Origin: Zygnema cylindricum
Taxonomy: Eukaryota > Streptophyta > Zygnematophyceae > Zygnematales > Zygnemataceae
Assembly: GCA_037447655.1 (NCBI GenBank)
Contig: JBBHKE010002937.1
Location: 20,085 to 84,084 of the forward strand
Length of the DNA stretch: 64,000 nucleotides
Direction: 5' to 3'
Numbering within the stretch: the first letter of the stretch is position 1; each line of letters starts with the position of its first letter. The notes below the pieces were generated by a model. That model had not been told where the DNA came from and made no database searches. It worked only from the letters and a program-made list of their open reading frames with translations. A program made the translations under genes and the position numbers. Positions 42,808 through 54,864 of the stretch are shown in pieces.

Positions 42808-43846
42808 TGTTGAAATAAGTAGTTTTTAGTATATTTTCTAGGTCTAAATTTATTAGAAAAGAAAATGTAGGCAGCCTGCCTCTATCTCTTCTCTCTCTCT
42901 CGCCCCCATACTTGTTGTAGTCACTGAAGGAGAGAGAGAGAGAGCAATGGAGCCATGGCTGCCTCAACTCCATAGGAAGGACTAAAGAGTGGCTTAAGCC
43001 ACTCTCAACAAAAGGTTGAGTCCGGCAGGACTCGAACCCCCGACCGGCAGAGCGCGGCGTAGCCGTTAGCTCTAACCAGTCTGTCGTAGAAGTCCGTTAG
43101 GAGATATAGGGTTTCATTACTATTTAAACTATTGTAATGTACTAGATTCATTTAACTGAAACCCTTAACGCCACACATAGATACAGTTCTATAAATTACG
43201 AAGTACTGTACTTGTTTGAAATGGATATCGCGCATTTTGTTTCGACAGCGAAACAAATATCGCGCAAGTATTTATTACGGCCGAGATTGAATTTCGCGTC
43301 AAATCTAACGGCGCACATCATCGCCGAAATCTCGGAATGGTCATTTTGGCATTTAGTGACGTGGCATGACCTGGCGCCACGTGGGAAGACATCATTCGGT
43401 CGCGGGAATTCTGAGGAACGTACGGACGAGTGGAAAGTGGACACGCGTCCACTTAATGGCCTTGTCGTGCAGAGGCCGTACAGAAAGTTCATCGGCAGTA
43501 GTACTTTCTTGTACTATACAGTTTTTGATTGGTTCGTACAGGCAGTAGATAGGAGCTGTGAGAGGGAAGTAGGAAAACTAGGACTTAGGAAAATTTAAGT
43601 AGATAGTCCTCTCTCTGAGAGTTTGTATAAATTGGCATCTTTGCCACCCTATAATTTATCGCCTGGTTGGCCTTTTTCAGTGATTCTTTTTTCTACGGAC
43701 TCAAGGGAGTCCAGGCTACACAGGGGTGCAGTCAAATTGTCAGTTTGCCTTCTTGGGCAGCAGTGGTTGTGGCTTAAAGTGGGTTAGTTAAATACTATCT
43801 AGAGGCTTCCTGTATTCTGTGGTCCAATGGAGGACACAGAATTGCA
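42808..43846 (+). repeat. 3' LTR of autonomous copia (1039 bp)
   Basis: Same length as the 5' LTR, TGTTGAAATAAG to AATTGCA. TATAAA is at about 43626-43631. Confidence 0.95.
43016..43081 (-). other. Antisense tRNA-like module in LTR
   Basis: Copy of the module at 37636-37701 with the B box GGTTCGAGTCC at 43038-43028. The few differences between the two LTR copies here leave the B box unchanged. Confidence 0.78.
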
Positions 43847-44440
43847 CGAGCCATTGTTCCACATCCCTACGAATGGAGGATTTGAGCCCCTTCACAAAGC
43901 GATCCACAGCTTCATCTTTCGTCATCGTAGGTATTTGAACCTTACACTCCAAAAATTGTTGCGTAAACTCCAACACCGAAGTTCGTAACTTCACCACTGC
44001 GATCCTATCACGTGCAGCCTTAACCGTATTAACAAGCTGCCAGGCGTCTCAGAGGAATTGAACGAAGAGAGCCCAAACGGTCGGTATCTCATCACTCTCC
44101 ACCAATGTCCTCCACCATGGACCCCCTGCCCCCTTAAGAAGACCACCCGCGTAGTGAATCTTCTCTCGGTCCGACAGGCTAGGAAATTCTCGAGATAATT
44201 CGCAACAGAGAATAGCCACGTGTCCAAGTTTTTGTGTCTTGCGGGGTCGAACTCGTCGGGAAGTCTTAATTTCGGTCTCCTGGAGTCTCTCTCTATGCCT
44301 CCATGAGGTCGCTCACCAAGAGGAGATTCCAAAGCTGCAAAGGTGTTGCTCAGCTACGCGTTCTGTAATCTCACGCTTTTTAACTCCCTGAGAACTTGCG
44401 CTAACATTTATGTAGAGGATACGCCGTGTTCGTCCATGCT
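43847..44440 (-). pseudogene. Gypsy gag N-terminal part (G-II)
   Basis: The frames read KLRLPDEFDPARHKNLDTWL, typical of the start of gypsy Gag, and after frame changes EFTQQFLECKVQIPTMTKDE and FVKGLKSSIRRDVEQW. The gene continues at 37427 beyond the copia insertion. Frame changes near 44190 and 44000 make it inactive. Confidence 0.82.
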
Positions 44441-44457
44441 GTCGGGTCACGGGGATT

Positions 44458-44470
44458 GGTTTTGATACCA
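44458..44470 (-). promoter_or_regulatory. Primer-binding site of chromovirus G-II
   Basis: TGGTATCAAAACC on the - strand lies one base after the LTR. It resembles the common TGGTATCAGAGC site complementary to the 3' end of initiator tRNA-Met, with changes. Confidence 0.75.
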
Positions 44471-44471
44471 C

Positions 44472-44967
44472 TGTAAAAGAGACAAGAATTATACGCAACA
44501 CAATACACCACAATGCACAGCGGAAAGCTCGAAAGATCTTCCCGTAGCAACAACAAGCGCACACAGCAATAACAGACAAAATTGCGCTTTATTACTCAAG
44601 AGAGGATTACAGGATTCGGCGCTCGCTGCGAATTTCTACTGAAAAGAGTCTCCCTCGTACTACGTCTGTCTCACTATTTAAACTAACTAACTGCTAGTCC
44701 ACCCAATACTGTACAAATGTACACGTGGACCTTCGCGGTCAACCGAGATCTATCCACAATATTATTCTAGAACTATACGGTAAAATCTACATTCTGCGGC
44801 GTTGTTATACTGCTACGCTGCGTTGCTATGTTGCGCTACGTTATTCTACTTAGGTGCTATGCTGCTATGTTGTGCTAATCTGGAATCGCAGCTGCGCTGC
44901 TCTGGAACCGCAACTATAGCAGCCTACTTTCTAGCCACTAAGTATTCAACCCTGTAACCCTGTTACA
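44472..44967 (-). repeat. 5' LTR of chromovirus G-II (496 bp)
   Basis: On the - strand it runs TGTAACA...TTTTACA and matches 21256-21746. The segment 44800-44905 consists of imperfect repeats of the type GCAACATAGCAACGC. Confidence 0.9.
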
Positions 44968-45440
44968 TAGATTAATTGTCCAAAGTGACGCGAATCATTT
45001 TATTATGTTATTGAAAAAATTATATGTAATGTTGTATCGTGTATACAAACAAAATAAGCGGTACGGTTTGGTACGAGTATGCGCCAAATTCTATAAACTA
45101 ACCCACTTTACGACTGATTGAACTTGACCTTTGGCGTTAACAACAATAAATTTCTTTTACGCTATTTATTTCTTGACGCTAATAGCGATTCGTGGTGTAC
45201 ACCATGAATTGCTATTAACGTTGTAAAATAATTACGGTTAAAAAACATTTAGCGTTTTTAACGATAATTGGGAATTTGGGAATTTGGGAATTTGGGGATT
45301 TTTGAGGAAATTTTTTACTCTAATTGGGAATTTGGGGTTTTTCAAAATAGAATAAATAATTTTATATGAGAATTTTGGTCAACATTGGAGGGCCCCGAAA
45401 TAGCGTTATGAACGCTAAAAACCATTCACGCTGTACCTAC
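44968..45440. mobile_element. Remnants of E1-type and TA-flanked MITEs
   Basis: 44968-45135 resembles the right part of E2 (GCGGTACGGTTTGGTACG, then CTGATTGAACTTGACC). 45137-45198 and 45201-45436 look like T-type ends, sharing the TA at 45199-45200 in GTGGTGTACACCATG. All are degraded. Confidence 0.45.
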
Positions 45441-47390
45441 CACGTATCTTGCTAGGATTTGTTTCAATTTTGGACGTTAAAACTAACTAGGATATGTATA
45501 CGGATTTTTATTTTACAATAATTATTTGTATGTTAACTCTGATTATTTCCTAATATAATGAATTCATTGTGGTAATTGCTTATAGCAATGACAATTTTTG
45601 TTGCGCACATGTACTTGCGTCAGCTTTTCAAAGATTGTACATTTGAAGTATATATCATTACAAGTTACGTACCTTTTCGTTTCGATTTGACGATCAATCC
45701 GTCGAACAACTTTGACTTTCGAAATATTGCAACAACCGTTTAAAAAAGTGTTGCGCTTGCGAACTTCAACCGTTATAAAAAAAAACCAACAAAGCATAGG
45801 GTCAAAAGTATCAAAACTTTGTCAACCACATTTAAATAAAAGTGTTGCATGCACGTACTTTCTCACTTAAACACATGTTGGCTTCAACTTAGAGGCAAAA
45901 TTGAAATCTACTCACAAATCCTAAATTTTGTGGCTTGATTTGGTCGCGCGTGACGAGGAGCATATTTTTTAGATTACCAAGAACGATTTTAAAATTGTCA
46001 CTGCTATTAGCAATTCCTTTCATTTTACTCCTTTAGTCGACCAGAGCGGGTATATGTCGTGTAATTGTTCCTATTTTACTTTGACGGTAATTGTTATCAT
46101 CTATAACACATTCGAACGTTATTCAGTTGGCCCCCGAAATAATAAACTGAATCGCTCGCGGCCTGGTTGGCATTGATTCATGAACTAAAGTTAGGAACTG
46201 TATTTTAGATTGTAGATTGCAAGTTTTCCACGTCTCCTTACACCAAACTATTATTAGCGGTTATAATTTCGCGTTTACATTAATATTGGTTTTCTTTAGT
46301 AACGAGCGTAGAATGCAAACCCATGTTAATGACTTTAAGATGAGGGTTTGTTAATATTTTATGAATATGGTTATTAACAATAAATAAAAGTGTTGATATT
46401 TATAAATATTTTAGCTTGAGTGTGTTACTTTCTTGCAATTTTCTCTATTTTGACAAGAATTGGTAAAATGTAAAGAAACCTTAACTTTCAACGCTCATTG
46501 TAGGGTTAATGATGCCATTCTAAGCATATATGTTTCAATACTAATGTTATATCATAACTTTGTTGTAAAATATTTGTTTATACAAGTCGCACCTTTATGT
46601 CTTAATTGTTAAACTTGTTAATCTTATTTAAACTTTGTTTTTTTATACACCCAACGGTACATTGTTGAAGTCAAGCATTGTTCCTATAATTAATTGTTTA
46701 GTTTCTTTTTAAAAACTAACATTTTGTTGTTGTGTTTTTTTTTGCAATATAATAAACATCCTTTAAAAAAAAAAACTTAATTTTGCTTTATTTTTAGTGT
46801 TAGTGTGATTTTTTAGATTTAATAAAAGTCAAACTGTTTTTAGTTATAATTGTTTAAGTTTCAATATCGTAAGCTTATAAATGGTTGAATAATAATCCAT
46901 GAAGTTCATGGTTGAATAATAATCCATGAATTTATTGCTAGTAAATTTTGTCATGCGTGGCGTTGGCTATATAGTAAAGCTGGAAAATAAATGAAATTGT
47001 AAAAAAACATAGAGTGTTTGTATTGAGACGAGAGTGGAGAATGACTGGTTTTGGGATATCGGTTTTTTAAATCACTTATGATTAACATGTGGTACATACA
47101 ATTGGGAAACAAACAACAAAGCACCACAATATCCCAAAAGATATGTCTTTTGGTCTTAATTCTAAAAGATATTTAATCAACAACACGTCACCATGTACGT
47201 TGGCAATGTCGTTATTATTTTACCTTTCGGGCAAAAAAATAGTATTTACGGTCATAAAAGAAAGAACAAATACACGTCAGCAGCGTTGTTGAAACCTTTA
47301 TATTAACATAAAAAATGGCACATTGCAACCACAAATGTCATATGCGTATAAAACCCACAGACTATAGTACTTTAGGGTTGTTTACTGGGG
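45441..47390. other. AT-rich spacer
   Basis: No gene or element is recognised. The only ordered feature is a short tandem repeat at 46881-46930. Confidence 0.5.
46881..46930. repeat. 23-bp direct repeat, two copies
   Basis: The unit ATGGTTGAATAATAATCCAT plus GAA occurs at 46881-46903 and 46908-46930. Confidence 0.9.
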
Positions 47391-48660
47391 AGTTTTATAG
47401 TTTTTAGGGTACATTCTCGTACATTTTTTTATTTTTCATTATAAGAATCTTCCTTAATACGTACATTAATGTGTAATGTCCGTATATGTCCGTAATTTTG
47501 ACAGTGAATATTTTAGGATTTTTGGGGTACATTTTTGTACATTCCCGTATATTTGAGTTGTACGGACTTACATTTTTCGTACATTAATGTATAGTGTCCG
47601 TATATGTCCGTACTTTTAAGGGAAATTTAAGGTGGAGTCTAGAGTTTCTATGATGCATCCCCGTAGATTTTGTAAAATCTCGTATGTTTTAGTACAACTG
47701 CCTCACATTTTCTCTACTTTTAGGGTTTTAGGGTACACTTTCCATAATTTTTTGTTCATTTTTCGTATATATGCCACACGTTTTAGAATTTTTAAAAATT
47801 ATTTGGGTTAAGGGGACTCTTTTCGTACGTTTTCTACATCGTACAAGAAAAAAAACGAAAAGAATCAAAATACAGTAACAAATACTACGTCAAAATTGGA
47901 AAAATTCCAAATCCGTACAAATTGGACATCTATGCTCACATTATAGAGAACTAAAAAAATCGTGTTTTTCCACCACTGACGAATACGAAACGTTGATGTC
48001 TAATACGTACGGATTTCAACTATTTTACAAAAATTACGTTATATTTATCGATTTCATAATGTTTGTAAACCTTGTGTAGATTTTGATTTACGTACATGTA
48101 CAAAATCATACGGACACCGTACTCCTATAAAATCCTTAAAAATCTTTAAAATTACGGAAATTCAACATAATTGCACAATTTTTTTGGAAAGTGTACCCAA
48201 AAAAAAACTAATATTATGGAAGATCTAAGGCAGCCGTACTGAAACATAAAAAAAAATACGGCAATGTACGCTAAAAACCATAAAATAGTAAAATCGCCCC
48301 CTTTAATAACCCTGAATAGTACAAACATGTAAACATTGTAAAAAAATGTACAAGATGTAACGCAACTGTACCTAAATATACGGGAATGTACACCAAAATA
48401 CTCTACAAACCCTAAATTAAATAACCCTAAATAGTACAGAAGAGACGAACACTTTACAAAAATGTACAACAAATGTAATGTTGATGTACAGAAATACATT
48501 GGAATCTATAAGAGTGTAACCTTACAAACAATAAAATGAGGAACCGTAAAAGTACGGAGAATACGAATAATGTAAATACATTTTTAAGGCATTTATACTC
48601 AAATACACAAAATGTACAGAGATGTAACGTAAAAACCTAAAAATGACATGAAGTTACAAT
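47391..48660. repeat. Imperfect foldback region rich in GTAC
   Basis: Motifs such as TTTTTAGGGTACATTCTCGTA on the left recur inverted on the right (TACGGCAATGTACGCTAAAAA at 48240-48262). CCGTACATTAATGTA-like blocks repeat in the left half. I could not define exact ends. Confidence 0.4.
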
Positions 48661-49588
48661 AAATTGCACAAACACCTACGGAGATCATAGAGGTTTCATT
48701 CGTTAAAATTTTGAAATTTGTACAATTATAAATTATTTTTAGGGTTTTTTGATATTTTCATAAATTTTGTATGCTTTTTGTGTATTGATGAGGTGTACGA
48801 ACATAATGTACTGAATTCCTAAAAAAAGATTGAAAGTACACTGTGAATCGCTGTTAAAGTTTAGAATTTTATACAATTTCCCATGTTTTTAATGTAGCTG
48901 CGAAAGTCTGTGTTCACATATTCGGTGCTTGAATATGTGAAAACACGTTCTTGTGATTTTCTCTCGTCTTTTATGACTCGTAATCAAATTTAAGTACTAT
49001 TTTCCGTGCGACGCACTAAATTTTCGATGTCGACGCCATTATGTGACACTAACTTTGTACATCTTTAGAGAATAATGGGCAGTTCTAGTACGGATTGACA
49101 CATTTTCCCTTATCTTTTGGACTTGGAAACAAATCTGCGTATGCTTTTCCGTGCCACGGACTCAATTTTCCGTTTCGATGCCCACTTATTTTGTGCGTAT
49201 TTACAAAATTATGAGCAGTTTTAGAACAGACTGACACATTTTTACATTACACTATCCATAAATATTCGACATTATAATTATTAAGGCTAGCTAAACAGTA
49301 CCAATATTGATGTAAACAGTTTTTGGAGTAATTTAATTAAATGCAATTTTTTACGTACATGCGCGTGATGGGCAATGAAAAAATAGAGGGTACTCTCTTT
49401 GGTGTTGATAAAAAACCCAATACCTTAATACATGGGCACATACCCTTAGTTGTAGTAGTACTTTAGGAGATTTTTTTTGTATTTTTATTTTATAATTAAG
49501 TCAAAGTCGGTCAACGCATTTTAGAAAATCTGAAATTTTGTATAATGCGCATATGCATTCTTTTTAGGGTTTTTTATCGTGCGTATAC
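48661..49588. other. Spacer without recognised gene
   Basis: AT-rich. A single T-type terminus (TACACTGTGAATCGCTGTTA) lies near 48837-48856. Nothing else is supported. Confidence 0.5.
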
Positions 49589-49591
49589 TAA

Positions 49592-50339
49592 GGGTAACGT
49601 TCCATCAAGCAAAAAATGGGAAAGTTTACAAAAACCCGTGACTATCCGTACCAAATCGTACCATTTATTTTGTTTTTATACAAAAAACAACATTGTAGAG
49701 AATCTTGCCAATGCTCTCCAAAGGTCGGTGAGGTGATAGTGACCGTCGCATGTTCATCTACGTGGTGTTCGCTTCATTTTTCTTTGTAATTGTCAACCCA
49801 CCTCAAAGAGGTGGGTTGGCACAAGTTGGCAGATACACAAAAAATGAATTCGTGACACGATAGACGATTAAGCTATGTGTCATGATGTAAAACCAAAGAA
49901 AATTGACGAAATTTGTACATGACACGATCTTTTACAAATACAACAGAAAATAAAAATGTAATTTCGTAACATTCGTTCGTCACACTATTTTCGGTAACTT
50001 TTGTTTGTCACACTATTTCTCTCAAAGGGCGTTCGTTATGTTCGAAAATAGAAACCCTAAAAAATGAGCTGGCGTAAAGACAGGCGTCAACAAAAAGTAT
50101 AGAAGTTCTGTTGTATGATGATTTCGTACACAAGTACATGGTACGTAAAAGAAGATTTGAAGTTGAGTTTTTCAGTGCTAAATATGTGAAAGTTATTCAA
50201 TATCGGATCGTAGCTTGCGTGGTGCCAATCAATTTAGAACACGTGGTTTACAATCTCTTCGTGATGGAACATCGACTCAATCGACCCGGTCTATAAAGTT
50301 GGCCGTACGATTACAAAAACTTATGATGGAACTTCACCC
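49592..50339. mobile_element. PIF/Harbinger-like MITE E3
   Basis: The ends are GGGTAACGTTCCATCA and TGATGGAACTTCACCC, flanked by TAA at 49589-49591 and 50340-50342. It is 748 bp, homologous to E1 and E2, and non-coding. Confidence 0.75.
49794..49818. repeat. Hairpin in E3
   Basis: Perfect 11-bp arms, CAACCCACCTC and GAGGTGGGTTG, flank an AAA loop. It starts 202 bp from the left end of E3. Confidence 0.88.
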
Positions 50340-50342
50340 TAA

Positions 50343-51381
50343 GATTGAAACCTCTATGACGAATATTGCAAAAAAAATTTACGCGTTCGAAGTAAGGTAC
50401 GAAATTTTTAAACTTTAAAACATCATTTGATACGTAAAGTACGTAGTATTCGTTACAGTACAATAGTTTATACCATAGTTGTTCAAATCGCGCGATTTTT
50501 TCCTTTTTTGCGATTGATACATATAATTCGTGACTTTTAAAAAAATCGTAAAAAAAAAACGTGTACAGTAAACTGAAACTGGAATTTTACGGAAACCTAT
50601 AAACTAATTACTATAACTGTACATTTTTTTACGGATATGTACGGAATAAAACGGGAAATATGCGTCGCACTTATTGGTACTTTCTGTTCAGTGAACTGAA
50701 CTTTTCAGTGAACTGAACAGAAATACCACGGAAGTTGTACGTCATATAATCGAAAATGTACGGACATTTTCGAAAAGAGACGTTGGACGTCACAATAATT
50801 TCAGCGTTCAGTTTGAAATTTGTACGGGCGTCTTCTTCAAATTTTTTTGAAAGAAGACGCCATGGAACAGAGTCAAAATTGCTAAAAATGTTATCTTCGT
50901 AGCATTCGATAACTGCGAAGCATACCCTAAGGTGAACGACAAGACTACCATTTGTAGTCATTCCGTTACCAATAAAATTGTGATAAAATATTAAACAGTT
51001 TATTTATTTACCGCTCATTTAACGGGAAAACTTGCAAACTGCGTTATATGTAATAGTTTTTTGTTTTTTTATGTACGGATTAGTACGGAACGAAATTCAT
51101 TATCATTTTTTTGCGATTTGATCAAAAGGTTCAATGCGTTTGTTACGTATAATTCGTCACGTACGGTACGTTCGCACTAATCGCTGTGAATAACTATGGT
51201 TTATACAGTGCGTAACATGCGCACTGGACATCTATGCCTTAAATTATGTTTGGAACTTAAGATTTTGTATAGGAATATATCATTGTTTTTTTTTGACAGT
51301 ATAAAATCCTAAAAAAGAAATAGAATCAAATCTGTGGCTTGGAGTTTTTAAAACCGTACCCAAATTTGCTTAGGAAATTTG
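50343..51381. other. Spacer without recognised gene
   Basis: AT-rich, with short open frames only. A short inverted pair AGTGAACTGAAC/GTTCAGTGAACTG occurs near 50687-50720. Confidence 0.5.
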
Positions 51382-52274
51382 TAGTGTTGTGTATCGGTAA
51401 AAAACTTATCGCAATAACACCGATACCGATAGTTATCGGTTATCGAACGGTCAGAGATTCCGATATATCGGTCTGGGAGCAACAAATTCCATATCGGCGA
51501 TAACTTAAAAAATATATAGTATGCATACAATAGCACTTTATAAGATACTGTATTATTTTATTAATTTTATATAGCGTGGCATGCCACGTATAGAAATCTG
51601 TTCCGTTACAATTTAACTGCAATTTATTACGGTAAACGCAGCACATAAACGTTGGATGGTTAACTGAACGAAAACTTTACGGCGACGTACGGAAATTTAC
51701 TAAAAACCTGGTGAACATGGAACTGGTAAAGGACGGCTGACACAAAAGTGCAACGGACGCAAAATAACATTCTGCGCGCCGCCGAAATCGAACGGACGAC
51801 TTGGAATGAGAAAACAAGAGCGGACGGCCAGCGTGAGCGCCAGCATCCGGAATGGCTCTTTTGGCAGCTTATGCCAAAAAAGCTGACAGGTTGACACGTG
51901 GCAGGTCCCCAGTGGATCTCAAGGAATAAAGGGACAAAGCCATGGCGTCGGATGTGAAAGGTACATCGTTTTTACTGGATCCGTATCAAAACCGTACAGA
52001 TCTCATGGCGGCTACTGTAATTTCTGTGCTTCTACACGTCCGAGGAATAAGACGTACAGATGAGTGTACAAGCAGTACATTTATCTGTACGGTCCGTACA
52101 GTTATCACCGATAATTATCGTTATCGGCAATATCGCCGATAAGAACCCGATATTATTGGCTACTTATCGGCGATAAGACTGATTTCGATATATCGTACCA
52201 ATATATCGATTATCGGATACCCGAAAAAATGCCCATGTCGGTTATCGGCAAATCCTTACCGATACACAACACTA
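51382..52274. mobile_element. hAT-like MITE with TAGTGTTGTGTATCGG ends
   Basis: An 893-bp element with termini TAGTGTTGTGTATCGGTAA and its inverted repeat. The flanking octamers GAAATTTG (51374-51381) and GAAATAAG (52275-52282) agree at 6 of 8 positions, compatible with an 8-bp hAT duplication. TTATCGGCGATAA-type palindromes fill both ends. No transposase is present. Confidence 0.65.
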
Positions 52275-52282
52275 GAAATAAG

Positions 52283-53251
52283 GGTAGATGATTCCATGAT
52301 GACACGATGTACAAATTCACAATACGGCATGACCGCTTCCTAAAAAGACATTTCATATTTTTGCAGCAAGTGACCGACGACGTGTGCATCGCCTTTATTA
52401 CTATACTTTTTTGGCAAACAAACTCAATGTAAGGACACTGAATAAAGGAAAATTTGACGTCGTCCACAATTGTGGTGCTGCAACTATACTATCTTGCACT
52501 GGTGGCATCGATTTTAAGTCTATATTTATTAGTCCGATATGGATTGGGCAATAGACGGCCAAGGTTTTGAATTTTTTTAATTTTTTTTTGGGGCTCGACA
52601 CTTTTAAGTTGTGGATGACTGACAAATCCATAGCCATTTTGCTTCGGATCTTACGGTTATCATTTGGGTTTGCCGTAGTTCCTATCCTTCGGAAGATACT
52701 TTCAATGCCGTACAGTCGATGTAATTTCTTGTTTAAGATCAGCTACACCATGAATCACTATTATTGTTACTGTTTTTTTGTTCAATTAAAACATTTTTTC
52801 ACCATACTCACGTGTCTGATTGTGGATCTAACGGTTGCGACTGAAATGAAAATTTCTTTGCTTCCGATTGGCAGTCTCAAATTGAGAATCGGACAAATGT
52901 GTACGGAGAAAAATTGTTTTAAGTGGCGAAAAAATAATGAACCCTAATAGCGATACCCGATGTACTTGTGCCGATCTTCTCAAAAAACCGTATGCACGAC
53001 ACAGTAGAGGTCGCAAAAGTCAAAATTTTACATAACCGAAACCGACCGGTTTTTTTTTCAAAATCTGAGTAAGCGACGCCCTACCGCGTTATATCACGCT
53101 CCAAAATTGTTAACTGTTAACCGAACGGCGTTAAAGAAAATAAAAGCTAACCGAAATTTGATTTTTCCCAATTAACCGTGCCCGCCTGTAGTCAAAAAAG
53201 TACAAAATTGAAGTAATCTACGACGAATGAATAAGACAATAATTGCAATTT
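52283..53251. other. Spacer without recognised gene
   Basis: An open frame at 52567-52947 (126 codons) has no recognisable motif and low-complexity composition; I do not support it as a gene. Confidence 0.45.
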
Positions 53252-53374
53252 GTTGCTTTCCCTAAGATTTGCAAAATGAATAGTGTGCTCGCGTGTCAGA
53301 TTTGCGACGTTTTTTTGCTTTCCCTAAGATTTGCGAAATGAATAGTGTTACTACACCGTGTCAGATTTGCGACG
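53252..53374. repeat. ~60-bp tandem repeat, two copies
   Basis: TTGCTTTCCCTAAGATTTGC...GTCAGATTTGCGACG occurs at 53252-53309 and 53314-53374 with small differences. Confidence 0.85.
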
Positions 53375-54864
53375 CTAATCATGATGGCATGTCCTTCTAC
53401 GATACTAAAGAGTACAAAGTACAATAATGTTGGATTGTATAAACAGTACAAAATTTTCATTTTTTTTAGTTTTTTGGTTAACCAACCGTAACCGACCATT
53501 TTTTTTTTGGTGAATTAACCGACCGCAACCGCATGGCCCTCAAAATTTGGCAACCGAATTCGTTCTATATCCGGCGCTGGTGGTCGGTTAATGGTCGGTC
53601 ACGATTTTGTTTGACTGTTTGCAACCTTTGCGACACAATCACAATGTACGGCATGCGACTCCAGTCGGAGGTCCCAAAAGTCTAATCTTTTTAAAAATGT
53701 TGGATAGTATGGACAGGACAAAACCATTAATGTTTTTCGTCTTTTGCTTATCGAATCGTACCCGATTTGTTTTTTTTTTGTGAATCACCCGCCCAAATTC
53801 GACTAATCCCCAAAATCTGACACCCGAATCCGTTCCGGAACTGACGTTGGGTGATCGGGTAATGGTCGGGTACGGATTCAGCTACCCGATACCAACCTCT
53901 GACTTTAGTCAATGGAACATCCAATGGTCAAGTTTAGGCAAAAATATTTTAGGTTTGCAGTACAATTTCCATTATTTAGCCGATATATATTGAACTGCCA
54001 TACGGAATGAAGATCGATAGCTTCCACTGTAAGCCGTACCCTGAATCCGCCACTAAGGGGTACTTTTGCATGTAACCGAAACTTAGTCTTGTTACATTGT
54101 TTTTAAACGAAGATTAACCATACAGCTTTTAGAGCATTCGTATTTAAAGAAATAAAATCGTAACTTTAGATTGTGACTAATGTAGACGCGTTTGTAATTT
54201 GTGACGATTATAGTCGCGTACTAAACTCGCGACAATTGATGACATTTACATAATAGAGACGGTTGTAGACGTCTAGCTAATTGTGACATTGTAGATGTTT
54301 AGGGTTTGTGACATTTAAACGTCACGGTACTTATGATAGCGTCGACATCACAAATTCCAAAACAATCCACCACGGTTTCCCGATATTGTTTTTTCGTCCG
54401 TTCTCACTCTACTTGCCACCAATATAAGCTAAAAGATGGCCAAAAGAAACATTTTTTATAGAGCTTTCATTTGATACCTTCCTTGCCTTTTTTCTGACAA
54501 GAATTGTGAGATAGACGCGTTAGAGGGAGAGGGAGAGAGAGAGAGGCGCTTTCACGGACTATTTTTGTAACACAACCATGTGTCTTACAAGCGCTGAAGA
54601 GATGTAAGTTGACCGATTGATGATGGAATGCTTCCACTCAACTGGTTGTTTTGTATATTTTTGTGAGAAAAAACATCCACAACACCAATTATAAAATATA
54701 TATAAAAAATATCAAATGTCAAGGGGAAAAAAAAATGCGAGAATAAACATCCACAAAACTAACGATAAAAAATATAAAAATGATCAAATGTCGAAGGAAA
54801 ACAAATAAAAATCATATAACACTAGTTTTCCGCAAAATTGTATTTCTAAGAAAGCGCCCCTTAC
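53375..54864. other. Spacer with degraded element ends
   Basis: Repeated ACCGACC/GGTCGGT and ACCCGA/TCGGGT clusters (53480-53610, 53745-53905) look like ends of degraded hAT-type elements. 54395-54560 matches the left part of E4-family MITEs (TACTTGCCACCAATATAAGC, GAGAGGCGCTTTCACGGAC). Confidence 0.4.

Larger units (their letters stand above)
37428..43846 (+). mobile_element. Full-length autonomous Ty1/copia element
   Basis: This 6419-bp element has two 1039-bp LTRs, a primer-binding site, a polyprotein gene and a polypurine tract. A perfect duplication, cgagc, lies at 37423-37427 and 43847-43851. It sits in the gag gene of chromovirus G-II. By eye the LTRs differ at about two dozen positions, so insertion is fairly recent. 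It is the best candidate in this window for a helper of the non-autonomous copies, sharing primer-binding site, polypurine tract and LTR ends. Confidence 0.96.
28239..44967 (-). mobile_element. Chromovirus G-II (Ty3/gypsy), split by two copia insertions
   Basis: On the - strand the order is 5' LTR (44472-44967), primer-binding site, gag, protease, RT, RNase H, integrase with chromodomain, then accessory ORFs cut at 28239. Copia-group elements with perfect 5-bp duplications occupy 32040-36187 and 37428-43846. Its own 3' LTR is missing. Stops, frame changes and lost active-site residues show an old, dead copy. Confidence 0.9.

Noticed and set aside
52567-52947. 126-codon frame rich in Phe/Leu
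   Set aside because: AT-rich low-complexity translation with no homologous copy, motif or context.
53252-53374. CRISPR-like repeat
   Set aside because: Only two adjacent, imperfect copies without spacers, in eukaryotic DNA.
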